Shown here: positions 10,943-21,056 of the stretch, piece by piece | Layout of the letters: each line of letters starts with the position of its first letter | Numbering within the stretch: position 1 is the first letter of the stretch | Assembly: GCF_963678635.1 (NCBI RefSeq) | Contig: NC_087068.1 | Span: forward strand, 38,463,649-38,527,648 | Direction of reading: 5' to 3' | DNA length: 64,000 bases | Source: Symsagittifera roscoffensis | Lineage: Eukaryota; Xenacoelomorpha; Acoela; Convolutidae | The notes under the pieces: generated by a model | Databases searched by the model: none | Told to the model about the DNA's origin: nothing | What the model saw: only the letters and a program-made list of their open reading frames with translations | Position numbers and translations under genes: made by a program

Positions 10943-11331
10943 GTTTTTAATGACGCTCCTGGATAATTTTACGTCATCATGACTATTGGATTGAGCCCGT
11001 TTGACACAACTTGTAGAGTACCGCTGGTGCGTTTCAGTTGGAACGTGTCCAGTTTCTGGTCGCCCCGTGATAGCTCTTTAGATAACATATAGAAAAAATT
11101 ATCGGTGCGCTTTTTTATATGAGGCTTAGCTAACCGTAATAAAGAGCTCTTATAGAAACAAGAAACGGTTGGAAGATCAGAAAACGAAACGAAAAACAAG
11201 AGAAGATTAGAAATTAAAAGAAAAACTGTAAAACAGTAAAAGAAAAACATTGACAATTGGATGGATCGGACCCTTTTACCAATTTACAGTATACGTATAC
11301 TGTTTCACAATAAGACAGATTGTTTTGATCT
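10943..11331 (+). other. Remnant leader of a gypsy-type element, no gene
   Basis: Directly after the LTR end is GAGGGTTTTTAATGACGCTCCTGG, here split as GAGGGTTTTTAA plus TGACGCTCCTGG, matching the post-LTR sequence at 16009 onward (TGGCGCTCCTGG). This is the place where a primer-binding site would lie. The rest shows no coding frame and is cut off by the tail of LINE L4. Confidence 0.45.
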
Positions 11332-11372
<41 letters not shown>

Positions 11373-11393
11373 ATAATAGTAGTAGTAGTAGTA
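11332..11393 (-). repeat. (TAG/CTA)n microsatellite, tail of minus-strand LINE L4
   Basis: About twenty trinucleotide units with one TAA interruption block. On the minus strand it reads (CTA)n and follows the LINE remnant, as the tails of L1-L3 do. Confidence 0.7.
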
Positions 11394-11566
11394 AAAGACT
11401 TAGTTTGTTTACCTTCAAAACAAAAAGAAACAGCACGAAAAAAACAAAGTAACGCCCAGTCTTAAGATAATAACTTTTCAGTTCACGCTTGAAAGAACTT
11501 GGATGATCGAAGAGACGAAGTGTGGTTTTGGAGTGTAGTTTTGGCACTTTTCACGACTCTGATGAA

Positions 11567-12219
11567 TTACCACTGGTCAGAGCAGTTACGCCGAGTCTTT
11601 ATAACTTCAAACGAGAGCTTCTGTGAGCTGCGCAACTGACGATCAACATTGTAGTGTAGCGAGACATAATTCCAAATAGGAAAATTTTGTTTTTCATTCA
11701 AAAGCGAGTTCATAAGAGTCAAAGCAAGAAGCTGTAAAAAGTTTTGCAATGTCGTCATATTACACTTTGTCAATCGTTCCTCGAAGTCTCACGTTGTGGC
11801 CCATTTTGTAACACAAGATAACAGGAGAACAGTAACGCAAGGCGGAACATATATGTTTTTACAAGTCGAACTTTAACGTGCATTGGAGTACTGAAAGGAA
11901 TAGTTCGCTAGATAGAGGAGATTACACCATAGCAGTTTTGGATCTTCCAGTTCAGATGTAACTTCCACTTTAGATTTTTTGATACTTTTTTAGCCCAAGT
12001 CTTTTACTTCACATTTGTCAGAGATATCACTATCATCAAACGTAAGATAATAAGGACCAGGAAGAACATGACGATTAGCAAAAAGAATGAAAACGGTCTT
12101 GTTAATATTAAAGATCATTCCGTTTTTGCGTGCCCACTCAAGGAGACAATTAACATCCATCTGTACTTCATACAAATTAATTGCTCTACACTTGCTATCA
12201 TCGGCAAATAAAAACATAC
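11567..12219 (-). pseudogene. LINE L4 RT fragment, motif C to thumb
   Basis: The minus strand reads FLFADDSKCRAINLYEVQ with an intact FADD, then LLEWARKNGMIFNINKT and VKDLG at the end of the palm. A stop follows at about 11990, and the thumb continues in shifted frames (11773-11567, with LRSSQKLSFEV). Typical decay of an old LINE copy. Confidence 0.7.
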
Positions 12220-12900
12220 AAGTCAAGTCAAGTCAAGTCAAGTTTTTATGACCATTAGGCAGTGCCTCTTGTGGTCATTTCAAATGTTTTTTTCCTATCT
12301 CCGTTCAAATTCGTACATGTCAATTCCAATCGCTTTCCAATGTTTGTCTAGTTTCCACTTGAATTCGTCGATGGTCTTGCTTTGCACTGTTTCCTGTGGC
12401 AGATTGTTCCAGTCGAGAGGTGCTCTAATTGTGAAGAAATTTTTTTGCATTTCTAGATTTGCTTTACGTACTACTACTTTACATGCGTTACCTCTAGAAT
12501 CCCTATCATTCCGCTCGAATAGTCCCGCAGTGGCATTCCTATCATACAAACCATAGCAGATTTTATACATTTCTATCATTGACCCTTTTTTCCTTCTGTA
12601 TTCCAGCGATGATAGATTCAGTTTTTTAAAGCGTTCGTAATAGGATAGATTTTTCATACCACTAACTAGACGCGTCGCTCTTCTTCGTACGTTTTCTAAG
12701 ATCTTTTGATGCTTGATCAGTCTTGGGTGCCAGATTATGTTCGCAAATTCAAGGTGTGGCCGTATCAAGCACTTTTAGTTGTTTAAAAATACTTGTTTCG
12801 TGACTTTAGTGAAGCTTTTCTTAATTACTGCTATCATGCCGTTTGCCTTATTGGCTTTTTTAGTGATGTGTGTTTCGAAAGTCAGTTTGTTTAAACAAGA
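12220..12900 (-). mobile_element. LINE L5, 5'-truncated, with a pentanucleotide tail
   Basis: Minus-strand copy of a different, CR1-like LINE. It keeps the C-terminal part of ORF2 and ends in (ACTTG)n, seen on the plus strand as repeated AAGTC at 12220-12243. It starts abruptly at about 12895-12900 inside LINE L4, next to a short TGTTTAAAC repeat that may be the target duplication. Confidence 0.75.
12295..12890 (-). pseudogene. LINE L5 ORF2 C-terminal domain
   Basis: The frame 12768-12295 contains the post-RT signature of CR1-type LINEs: IRPHLEFANIIWHPRL, then NVRRRATRLVSGM, LSSLEYRRKKGSMIEMYKI, FFTIRAPLDWNNLPQ and FKWKLDKHWK before the stop. Upstream, LTFETHITKKANKANGMIAV continues in the same frame beyond a stop at about 12769. 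It lacks the RT palm, consistent with 5' truncation. This region is a better-preserved frame (157 codons) than the host LINE, so it is younger. Confidence 0.82.
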
Positions 12901-12904
12901 GTTT

Positions 12905-13205
12905 AAACAATAATCAGCCAGATCTTTAATAAGTATTATGAACAAAAGAGGGTCTAAAATAGAACCATGAGGTACCTCACTGAGAACATCGATTTTAACA
13001 CACTGTCATTTGTAATGGTGTTGAGAGAGGCGAAAATTTCATTGAACACAACCGTATCCATTTCAATAGAGTCTGAGGATTGTTTTCTGAGGCGGCTAAC
13101 AGTACCCTGAGTGAACTTGGTCCAATTTTCTGCCAATCGTCGTTCTGCAGTTTGCTGAGCAAGTGAACAGTGTGAGAGGAATAAAAATATGGAAGATTTT
13201 GTCGA
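12905..13205 (-). pseudogene. LINE L4 RT finger/motif B fragment
   Basis: The minus strand includes SEVPHGSILDPLLFII (degenerate GVPQGSILGPLLF) and IKDLADY, which joins motif C across the L5 insertion. The first 252 bases (13205-12954) also carry the frame ENWTKFTQGTVSRLRKQ, present again at 14338-14090 and 34425-34177. Confidence 0.65.
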
Positions 13206-13480
13206 AGAGAATATCCAGGACAAGTGAACGTAGTGGAAAGGAGAAAGCAGAGATGTTAAAGGAAGATTTGGAGAGAAATGTGACCTTGTGTCTCCACAAC
13301 AGCTTCTGCAGGAACAGAGAATCTAACGTGGATCCCCTACCTTGTTGCAAACAGAGGGTAGAAGAGCAGAAGTGTTGGAGGACGGCTTCCAACAGCGTCA
13401 GGATAGCTAACGACGTGTTGCAGGACACAGAAACTGAAAGTGCAGAGTCATTGTCACAGGAGGAAGAGATGGAACATTGA
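13206..13480 (+). pseudogene. E1: 3' end of gypsy ORF4
   Basis: The frame from RISRTSERSGKEKAEMLKED to the stop (ending EEEMEH) matches the last 90 residues of the ORF at 32569-33569 almost exactly. In E1 the upstream part is missing and replaced by LINE sequence at 13205. The segment is Cys-rich (LCLHNSFCRNRES, LPCCKQRVEEQKC) with an acidic tail. No known domain recognised. Confidence 0.75.
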
Positions 13481-14089
13481 CGAATGGCCGAAAAACGAGA
13501 TGCAAAAAGAAACGAAATTAGAAGAATTTAGAAGTTTTAGAACTTCTAAATGACAAAAAAAGAAGAAAACAAAGGAGTGATGAAGAAAAAGTTAAATGTG
13601 AATTGTTTTATGTGTGTAATTGTTTTATGTGTGTAAAAAAACTCAAGTGAGAAACCAAGCAACCAAGTTGTAATTGAAAACTGAAACATTTAGTTGAGTT
13701 TTGAAGTTGTTGCATTTATAAATTTGCATTTTGATTTTAATTAAGTGGCTTTAGAGACACTTACTTACTATTTATTTAGAAAGGCTGAGTGAAGGAGTAT
13801 ATTTAAATTTTCCAGCCTGCATGACTGTTTTTAATCAGCTAGGAGAACTGATCACTTTGTGGTGACATGGAAGGCTTGGGTAATCTCTCGAAGAGGGAGA
13901 TTGTTTCATTGTTCATTCTAACCACAGAGTTTCTTAGTTTTAATATTCAGGACAATAACAAGTAAGATTTCCGAAGGGAAGAAGCATAGTTGGATAATTT
14001 TAGCTTGTTGGTTGGCAGGACCGTCCTGCAAACCAACACCTTTTAAATCTAGGAGAAAAAGTTTTTAATCAGGACATTTCTGATTTCTA
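13481..14089 (+). other. E1 3' non-coding region of gypsy element
   Basis: Nearly identical to 33570-34176 of E3. No gene. Purine-rich tracts, for example around 13554-13577 followed by TGATG, and 13973-13983, could serve as polypurine tract, but which one does cannot be decided from these copies. Confidence 0.5.
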
Positions 14090-15302
14090 AAATAGAACCA
14101 TGAGGTACCTCACTGAGAACATCGATTTTAACACACTGTCATTTGTAATGGTGTTGAGAGAGGCGAAAATTTCATTGAACACAACCGTATCCATTTCAAT
14201 AGAGTCTGAGGATTGTTTTCTGAGGCGGCTAACAGTACCCTGAGTGAACTTGGTCCAATTTTCTGCCAATCGTCGTTCTGCAGTTTGCTGAGCAAGTGAA
14301 CAGTGTGAGAGGAATAAAAATATGGAAGATTTTGTCGTTTTCTTAAATCAAACGTACAGTTCAGTTCGTACAGTTGTCATGTATTACTTGATAAAAGAAT
14401 TTGAGCCACTGCTCAACGTAGTTAGTGTCAGTTTCAACAGTAATAAATGAAAAGAGAAGATGAAAACAGAGCCAAAACTTTGGCAAAACCAGAAGTCTGG
14501 AGACGTCTACAAGGAGGATTGTTTTTGCTGTGGTTAATTTCATTGCTAAAGACATTGAAATCGGACAAAACACCGAGATGATCGGCAAAATCGACGGAGT
14601 GATAAACGAGGGTAAAGTTGACTATATTTGTGAAAATAAGATCGAGGATGTTACCACGAACATGTGTTGACGAGGAAACAACTTGTTGCAAATCAAGATC
14701 CATGAAATGATCGATAATACTTGAGGAGTCTTGGCCTTGAGCTATGTTAAACCCCAAACCAAATCAGGCAGGTTGAAGTCACCACAAATAATCATCTTCG
14801 TACCACGGTAAATCCAAAGAATATCCAAAACAGCACCGATAAAATTTTGGGAGGTAATTCTGTAGTGACTGCCGATCGGCGGGTTGTAAACACATAAAAT
14901 GATAGTTTGAAAATTGACGAGAAACTCACATGAAACAAAGTCGACACCCGCGGGGACAGTGATGTAAGCACATGTGTTTTTACAGAGGATAAGTGTGCCT
15001 CCATGTTCACCAGTACTTCTGCTAGAAAAAGCAGCAATTTTGTAACTGCTTTCAAGAAAGTTATTAGCAGCAGGAGCTGCGTCGAACCTCGTTTTGTGAC
15101 ATTCGACCAGAATGGATCAAAATGCAGATTCAGCAAACTCGAATTTTTAGCAGTGAACCTTCCGAATTGGCGATTTTGAAGGAATAAGAGCGTTATTAGA
15201 ACGATTGGCAAAACGATGAGGGCTAGAATATTCTGGTATTATGAAATTTTAAAAATTCAAATTATGACGTCATATTTCTGAGAAACGTCAGAAACGGCCA
15301 TT
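14090..15302 (-). pseudogene. LINE L6 endonuclease fragment embedded in E1
   Basis: On the minus strand, in shifted frames, APE endonuclease blocks appear in order: EHGGTLILCKN, ILCVYNPPIG, KMIICGDFNLPD, then RGNILDLIFTN and DFADHLGVLSDFN (14757-14434). The fragment goes from the endonuclease to the pre-RT segment and then stops at 14090, so it lacks its 3' half. LINE insertions normally lose the 5' end, so this is not a simple insertion product. The same fragment is present at 34177-35391. Confidence 0.8.
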
Positions 15303-15415
15303 TTGGAAAAAAGGTTGAAGAAAAACACAACAACGATAGTTGCGTTGACGATAACAACGGAAATTGTGATTGAGAAACAACAACAGATTGCAGGAATAGC
15401 AGAGACCGTTCCGAG

Positions 15416-15447
15416 TTGCAACTATTGTGTCGCTACAATAGTTGCAA
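15416..15447 (+). promoter_or_regulatory. LTR stem-loop (13-bp perfect stem)
   Basis: TTGCAACTATTGT (15416-15428) pairs perfectly with ACAATAGTTGCAA (15435-15447) across a 6-base loop. The same hairpin is at about 19071-19102 and 35505-35536. In the old minus-strand LTR (4577-4606) the stem sequence differs but pairing is kept. It lies about 120 bases upstream of the TATA box. Confidence 0.75.
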
Positions 15448-15564
15448 GGCCGTTGCGAACAACGGTGAAGGGTGGAAAACCAGCCTTCCGGAAGAAGAAT
15501 AGGAGCCTTATTTCCCCGGATTCAGGAATCCGGAGGGGTCTCGGGACTGAAACTCTTATTGACT

Positions 15565-15572
15565 TATATAAA
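15565..15572 (+). promoter_or_regulatory. TATA box of LTR
   Basis: TATATAAA in the LTR; expected transcription start about 25-30 bases downstream (near 15600). Identical boxes occur in the LTRs at 18958 and 35392. Confidence 0.7.
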
Positions 15573-15723
15573 CTTTTAGCTTCCCTGTCATGTCCTGATT
15601 TGAATTTAATTAACATCTGAATTCATTCTACTAAGATGAGAAGCTAGGAGTTGGGGGAAAGGGTTGATCCATCTTCGATAGAGATGATGATTTTCATCTA
15701 CTGAACAAAAACAATAATAATTC

Positions 15724-15729
15724 AATAAA
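15724..15729 (+). terminator. Polyadenylation signal of LTR
   Basis: AATAAA about 150 bases after the TATA box, within the presumed R region, present in all three young LTRs. Confidence 0.65.
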
Positions 15730-16008
15730 TAGTAGTAGCCCTGTTTTTAGGAGTGACCTCGTGGTCTGGGGATACTGATACCCAGCCATGAACTCACTAT
15801 TTCTGCATGTAATTGAGTTAATTTGAGTGTTTTGACCATAGCCGAAAGCAGTAACGTTTTTTGTCGACCCGATGTTAGAAAGACCACCGAAAGTACTGGC
15901 TTGGTAGAGACGGTGAAAAGCACGTAGAGCTCTGTTTAGACTTTGGCCAGTCGTCTTAGAACCTAGCTTTATTTTCCGTCGATATGTATCTTCCGGGCGA
16001 ATGTTACA

Positions 16009-17695
16009 TAGATGTTTTTATGGCGCTCCTGGGTGTTATTCTTTTTAACATCATGACCGGCAGAACCGTTAACCAGCACTCCGCGCCGAGCGGATGCTCA
16101 CATTAACGCCCTTAATAGGCCTTCTGAGCTCGGATCAATAATTTTTAGGTCGAAAAGAATAAAATTGCGGAAAAAGTTAGGCGGAACCTATAAGAGACAA
16201 ATTTTTTGACTTTAGAAAAAAGACGTTTTGATTAATAACTTTGGAACTACTGGGCATATCGAGTTGATCTTGGTATCAATAGATCAGAAATTAACTGAGC
16301 TTACTGATAGGGACAAAAGTTTTTCGAAAAAATAAGCGTGAAAATTTTTTGAGATTGTTTTTAACAAATTCACCGATTTGGAGGGTAGACCCTTCACGTT
16401 TTGTAAATTTTTTTTAGAAAAGCCCTCACACCCCTACCAAAAGGTAACAGCGGTTGAATAGAGTAACTTTAGGCTGTTCTAGACGAAAAGGGGAGGCTAA
16501 AGGCACAAGAAAACCTTAATCGAGCCGAAGTTGGGCTAGCGATAAGATTCTTCACCGTTAGCGTGAATTGTCAAATAAAAGGCTTAACTTCAATCCGGAA
16601 GGGTCAAGGAAAGCAGTACATACCCTTCCTAGTTATTTGAAAAAGCAATATCGCATCGGAGAACGTATCCGGGGGGTATAGGTTGAAAGAAGGAAATCTC
16701 CGAAAAGCTACTATTACGAACCAGAGGGCTCCCAATCCGGAGGGGTCTTATATTAGCTAATTCGGAGTGGTCCCAATCCGGAGGGGTCTTATATTTGCTA
16801 ATTCGGAGGGGTCCCAATCCGGTGGGGTCCCAATCCGGAGGGCTCTAAATTTTGTTAGTCCGGAAGGGTCCTATATATATATATATATTTTTCCAATCCG
16901 GAGGGGTATTATTTTTTTAAAGGACTTAGATAAACGGAAGAAAGACTAAAGTGAGAGGTATTAGGTTATTAGCAGACAGGCTAGGAATCAGTGACTGCAC
17001 TGGTAACTTGCCTTTCAATAAAAACCAGACCAAAATAAAACAGTTCCGAACTCGGATATTCGCGACACTAAGTCTAAACTAAAGAGAGCGTAATTCATTG
17101 GTGCGGATTGACACCCAATACGTTTTTTTGAAAAGTGACTGCCCTGAGGATTTTAGTAGGTCTAGCTCGGGCAGTCCAAAGGCAGATAGGTAACACAGTA
17201 CGCGGTGGGTGCAATAGACGCCCACTTGAGAAAAATACTGCCTTCAAAGTTTTGTCTGTTTGGTGCAGCACCGAGCAGGGAAACCTTTTTCTTTAAAATT
17301 TAAGTTCGAATATTGTACTGCGACCAACTAAAAGTACAATACACATACGTTTTTTATAGAGGTATTCATATTCTGTCATTATATATATTTTTTTGTTGTT
17401 TGTTTTTGATTTTAAATCAACATAAACTGTGTTTGATTGGGTAGTGAGTACACTATCTCTTAAATTGACTGATAACATCATATTGTGCTAGTACTCAAAT
17501 CTTACGACCGATAATCGGTTAGTGTGAATAAATTATATACAAAACTGTACTCTGATAACATACAGGGATTCGTGGTCACTATTTAATAGAATCTTGTGAA
17601 ATTTATTGTGTTGTGTCATTATTATTGGTAGTCAAACTATAAGGTCACTGGCAATCGAATTAAGTGTATAGGCATTAGGAAGTGACAGATTGAGA
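16009..17695 (+). other. E2 untranslated leader with repeats
   Basis: No protein frame is supported. Twelve bases after the LTR end is TGGCGCTCCTGGG, a candidate primer-binding site (starts TGG). The leader is nearly identical to that of E3 but lacks a 1.28-kb segment. It contains a cluster of CCGGAGGGG-type repeats (16731-16910) and a (TA)n run (16872-16888). The gag ATG follows at 17696. Confidence 0.7.
16731..16910 (+). repeat. Cluster of CCAATCCGGAGGGGTC-type repeats in E2 leader
   Basis: Eight degenerate copies of AATCCGGAGGGGTC (variants ATTCGGAGGGGTC, AATCCGGTGGGGTC, AGTCCGGAAGGGTC) in about 180 bases, partly spaced by TTATATTTGCTA. Further single copies lie at 15527 in the LTR and 16591 in the leader. 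Confidence 0.8.
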
Positions 17696-18957
17696 ATGAG
17701 TCTAGACAAGTCGAGGATACCTAAACGAGGTGATAGCTCTAGGAAATTCATACCTAAAACGCAAAGAAAAACAATGACCGACCCTTTTGTGGATCGGATC
17801 AAACGAGCCCGGAGCGACAAAGGGGAGATGGTTTCAGGTAGAATGGTTGAAACAAGGAGTCAGAAGACCTCAGAAGAGCAAAAAGAACTGTTAGAAGTAG
17901 AGGTCAATACGGACCATGCCATGAACGAGAACCAGGAAGTACATGGACTGGAAGGGAGAGGCAGAAGGCTGGCGAGTGAAACTACTCCGGTAGAACAAGG
18001 CCATGATTTTGCCACTTCCACCGGGACATTGGATCGAGAGGAGATGTCGGAACTGTCTCATCTCCCGACATCTCATCTGAAATAGCGGCAACTAGAAGAT
18101 CTCCAACAGACAACACTATGATGGCAGGTGGGACTGATAAAAAACAACGTCATCATCGTTCTCAGAAAGAACGAGGAACACCTTAGGAAACATCTTTCCA
18201 TTCACCATGGGAGGGGGCGCAGGAAATGAAGGTGAATCACAGGAGGAGGAGGACGAAGAAGAGCAAGTGGATTTTGGATCTCAAGTCAGCCTCAATAGTT
18301 CGACCCAGGAGAATGAGGCATACGTCGAAAGAGAGACTGGAACCATGGACAAAATTGGTGTGGTGAGAACGATAAGCAAAGAGGTAAACACAACGGGCCA
18401 GTCGAGAGGCTTCGCGATTATGACAAATTCAGAGCCGCGAACTGGGGAGAGTAGAAACAGAGGGCTAGGCAACGCATTGGTGGATCCCGAGTTGGATAAT
18501 GAAAAGACGTCGAGGCAGATAGTCAAGGCCCGAATCTCGACCAGCACGAAGCTACCTGGGACAAACAAGGTTACACCGCCACTAGTGACGCCACTCGTGG
18601 ATAACGGGGCAGCACTAGAAGAAGCCTTGAACAACATAGTGGACATTTTAGGAGAACAAAATGAACAGATGTCCATAAGAATGAGTGAGCTAGAAAGAGC
18701 AGTTCACATTGAAAGAGAAAGTCTGCGGGAAGAAGTAAACCGCAATAGACAAGAAGTTGGTAGGAGCAAAAAACGCTTGAAAGAAAGAACGGACGAGCAT
18801 ATAGCGAAGAATTTGTCGCGAATGACAAGAGAAGCGGAACAGAGAGAGTTACGCTTAAGAGACGACTTGGAGAAGTTGAGAATTCAGCAAGAGCAGTATC
18901 TTGGGACTCTTTACACAATGATAGACGCGATGATGGAGAGGCGAACTCGGGCTATCA
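17696..18957 (+). pseudogene. E2 gag N-terminal region
   Basis: Frame 17696-18085 (starting MSLDKSRIPKRG, basic) and, after a frameshift, a second frame with MGGGAGNEGESQEEEDEEEQ (18207 onward) up to the junction with the LTR. The second part is acidic, then forms a probable coiled coil (SELERAVHIERESLREE, RLKERTDEHIAKNLSRM). It contains about 80 residues of coiled coil missing from E3. Reading continues 23 codons into the LTR before a stop at 19028. E2 also has an in-frame TGATAA near 18133. Role when intact: N-terminal part of Gag, capsid assembly. Confidence 0.75.
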
Positions 18958-19663
18958 TTGGAAAAAAGGTTGAAGAAAAACACAACAACGATAGTTGCGC
19001 TGACGATAACAACGGAAATTGTGATTGAGAAACAACAACAGATTGCAGGAATAGCAGAGACCGTTCCGAGTTGCAACTATTGTGTCGCTACAATAGTTGC
19101 AAGGCCGTTGCGAACAACGGTGAAGGGTGGAAAACCAGCCTTCCGGAAGAAGAATAGGAGCCTTATTTCCCCGGATTCAGGAATCCGGAGGGGTCTCGGG
19201 ACTGAAACTCTTATTGACTTATATAAACTTTTAGCTTCCCTGTCATGTCCTGATTTGAATTTAATTAACATCTGAATTCATTCTACTAAGATGAGAAGCT
19301 AGGAGTTGGGGGAAAGGGTTGATCCATCTTCGATAGAGATGATGATTTTCATCTACTGAACAAAAACAATAATAATTCAATAAATAGTAGTAGCCCTGTT
19401 TTTAGGAGTGACCTCGTGGTCTGGGGATACTGATACCCAGCCATGAACTCACTATTTCTGCATGTAATTGAGTTAATTTGAGTGTTTTGACCATAGCCGA
19501 AAGCAGTAACGTTTTTTGTCGACCCGATGTTAGAAAGACCACCGAAAGTACTGGCTTGGTAGAGACGGTGAAAAGCACGTAGAGCTCTGTTTAGACTTTG
19601 GCCAGTCGTCTTAGAACCTAGCTTTATTTTCCGTCGATATGTATCTTCCGGGCGAATGTTACA
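18958..19663 (+). repeat. LTR shared by E2 (3') and E3 (5')
   Basis: Copy of the block at 15303-16008 with the same stem-loop, TATATAAA, AATAAA and TGTTACA end. It begins inside a gag frame: upstream sequence is gag of E2, not the 3' non-coding sequence that precedes the other two LTRs, so its 5' part was lost in the deletion. Confidence 0.85.
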
Positions 19664-19777
19664 TAGATGTTTTTATGGCGCTCCTGGGTGTTATTCTTTT
19701 TAACATCATGACCGGCAGAACCGTTAACCAGCACTCCGCGCCGAGCGGATGCTCACATTAACGCCCTTAATAGGCCT

Positions 19778-21056
19778 AAGCCGCCGGGGCGGAAGGGTAG
19801 TTCGGAACGCGGAAGCCTTCCGGATTACCGTGAATAGCTTTTTAACCTAGTTAAGACCGAAAATTCGCGAATCAGGAAGGGCGGGGGGATCGGCCATTCC
19901 CTCGTTCCCTGAGAGGTTTGTGACCAAAAACACTTAAAGATATATATAAAACCAAACAAAAAGTAGAATAGTACCCAAGAAAAACAAAAAACATAAAAAA
20001 ATAACCGAAAAAACCAAAAACAGTAAAAAAGTAAAAAATCAGTAGAAATCATCCCCCCAGACAAGATGTGATCCGACCCTCCCGTTTGTTGTTGATAGAT
20101 ATTTTGTTGTTGCAGGCATTTATACCAGTCAGGATTGTTACGATCAATTTTGTGGCCCGTTTGTGAGGCTTGTACTGTAGGGTTATTGAGCATTTAAGCA
20201 CGTTAATGATAAATTGCGCTCAATCCGGAAGGGTCAGCTGATTTGCGCTCAATTCGGAAGGGTCTTGGGAGAAGACTGATCCGGCAAGCAGTACAAGGAG
20301 CAACAAGAAGGGGCTCAATGACAACAACAATCGACTGTTGGGTATCGTTAACAAGTTGTGTATCCCTTTCGGTACAAAAATTAAGATAGTAATCTGTGGG
20401 GGGCTCCACAGTGCTGCACTGTAGTGACCCTTCACCGAACTGCGAATATCCGAGTTAAACACCTTAATTCGGATATCAAACAAACCCGGAGGGGTATAGT
20501 ATTACCATTATTATTACTTATATAGCCTATATTAATACTCCTATATCGTTTTTCTGTGAAAAACACAGAAAGCAGACCGGTTTTTAGGGTCAAAATAGCG
20601 ATATTTTGATCCCCCCACAAGTCGCGATTTTTGAGATATCGATATTTTTTGAAACGGAAAAAAGCGCTAAAGTAGTGTGTTACATCGTAACTGCACTACC
20701 ATAATAGATAGAACCGGTTAAATTTAGTTCGGAAGTGGTTGGAACTACTTTGGCACCGAAAACCGTATTTTCGCTATTTTTGATAGTACGAAACATTTTA
20801 AATTCAAAAAATTTTTTGAAATTTTTGAGTTAGGACAGTAAAAATAGTTGTTCGGACAACGTCCACTAGTGAATCTACAAGTCTTAAAACCCGCTATCCG
20901 AAAGCCTTCCGGGTTGCAGAGAAATCGAACTTAACGTGTTTGATTTGGTGGATTCGTCAATCCGGAGGGGTACAGGTAGCATAGTTTTTCGCAAATTTTT
21001 TCAACTAAAGCGTTTTAGATCGGGTCTTTTGCATTGAACTAGAAGAGTATAGGCCT
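19778..21056 (+). other. 1.28-kb leader segment present in E3, absent in E2
   Basis: The segment is bounded by the 8-base direct repeat ATAGGCCT (19770-19777 and 21049-21056); E2 has one copy (16115-16122). No terminal inverted repeats are seen, and the segment carries the same CCGGAAGGGT motifs as the rest of the leader. Deletion in E2 between the short repeats is the simpler reading; insertion in E3 with an 8-bp duplication is the alternative. Confidence 0.75.

Larger units (their letters stand above)
11332..13205 (-). mobile_element. LINE L4 (minus strand), interrupted by LINE L5
   Basis: Minus-strand LINE whose pieces are 13205-12905 (pre-RT and motif B, EVPHGSILDPLLFIILIKDL) and 12219-11567 (from motif C FLFADDSKC through the thumb), ending at the trinucleotide tail. 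The two pieces are contiguous in an RT once L5 (12220-12900) is removed, which shows a nested insertion. Its 5' limit at 13205 abuts gypsy sequence abruptly. Bases 12954-13205 are repeated at 14090-14338. Confidence 0.7.
15303..16008 (+). repeat. LTR of E1/E2 (shared), at least 706 bp
   Basis: This block is nearly identical to 18958-19663 and 35392-36096. It has the internal order of an LTR: stem-loop and palindrome in the U3 part, a TATATAAA box at 15565-15572, an AATAAA signal at 15724-15729, and a TGTTACA end (CA terminus) at 16008. After 16008 the copies that lead into gag continue with a shared leader, whereas the right-hand copy runs into unrelated flanking DNA, which fixes the 3' boundary. 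The 5' boundary is unclear because the 18958 copy starts inside gag, so the full LTR may be longer. Confidence 0.85.
15303..19663 (+). mobile_element. E2: internally deleted gypsy element between two LTRs
   Basis: LTR (15303-16008), leader (16009-17695), N-terminal gag (17696-18957), then directly a second LTR (18958-19663). Rest of gag and all of pol are absent. Its left LTR also terminates E1 and its right LTR begins E3, so LTRs are shared. The structure fits LTR-LTR recombination plus internal deletion. Confidence 0.8.

Noticed and set aside
11305-11547. Frame with a long leucine (or serine/valine) run
   Set aside because: Translation of the trinucleotide microsatellite tail of LINE L4, not a gene.
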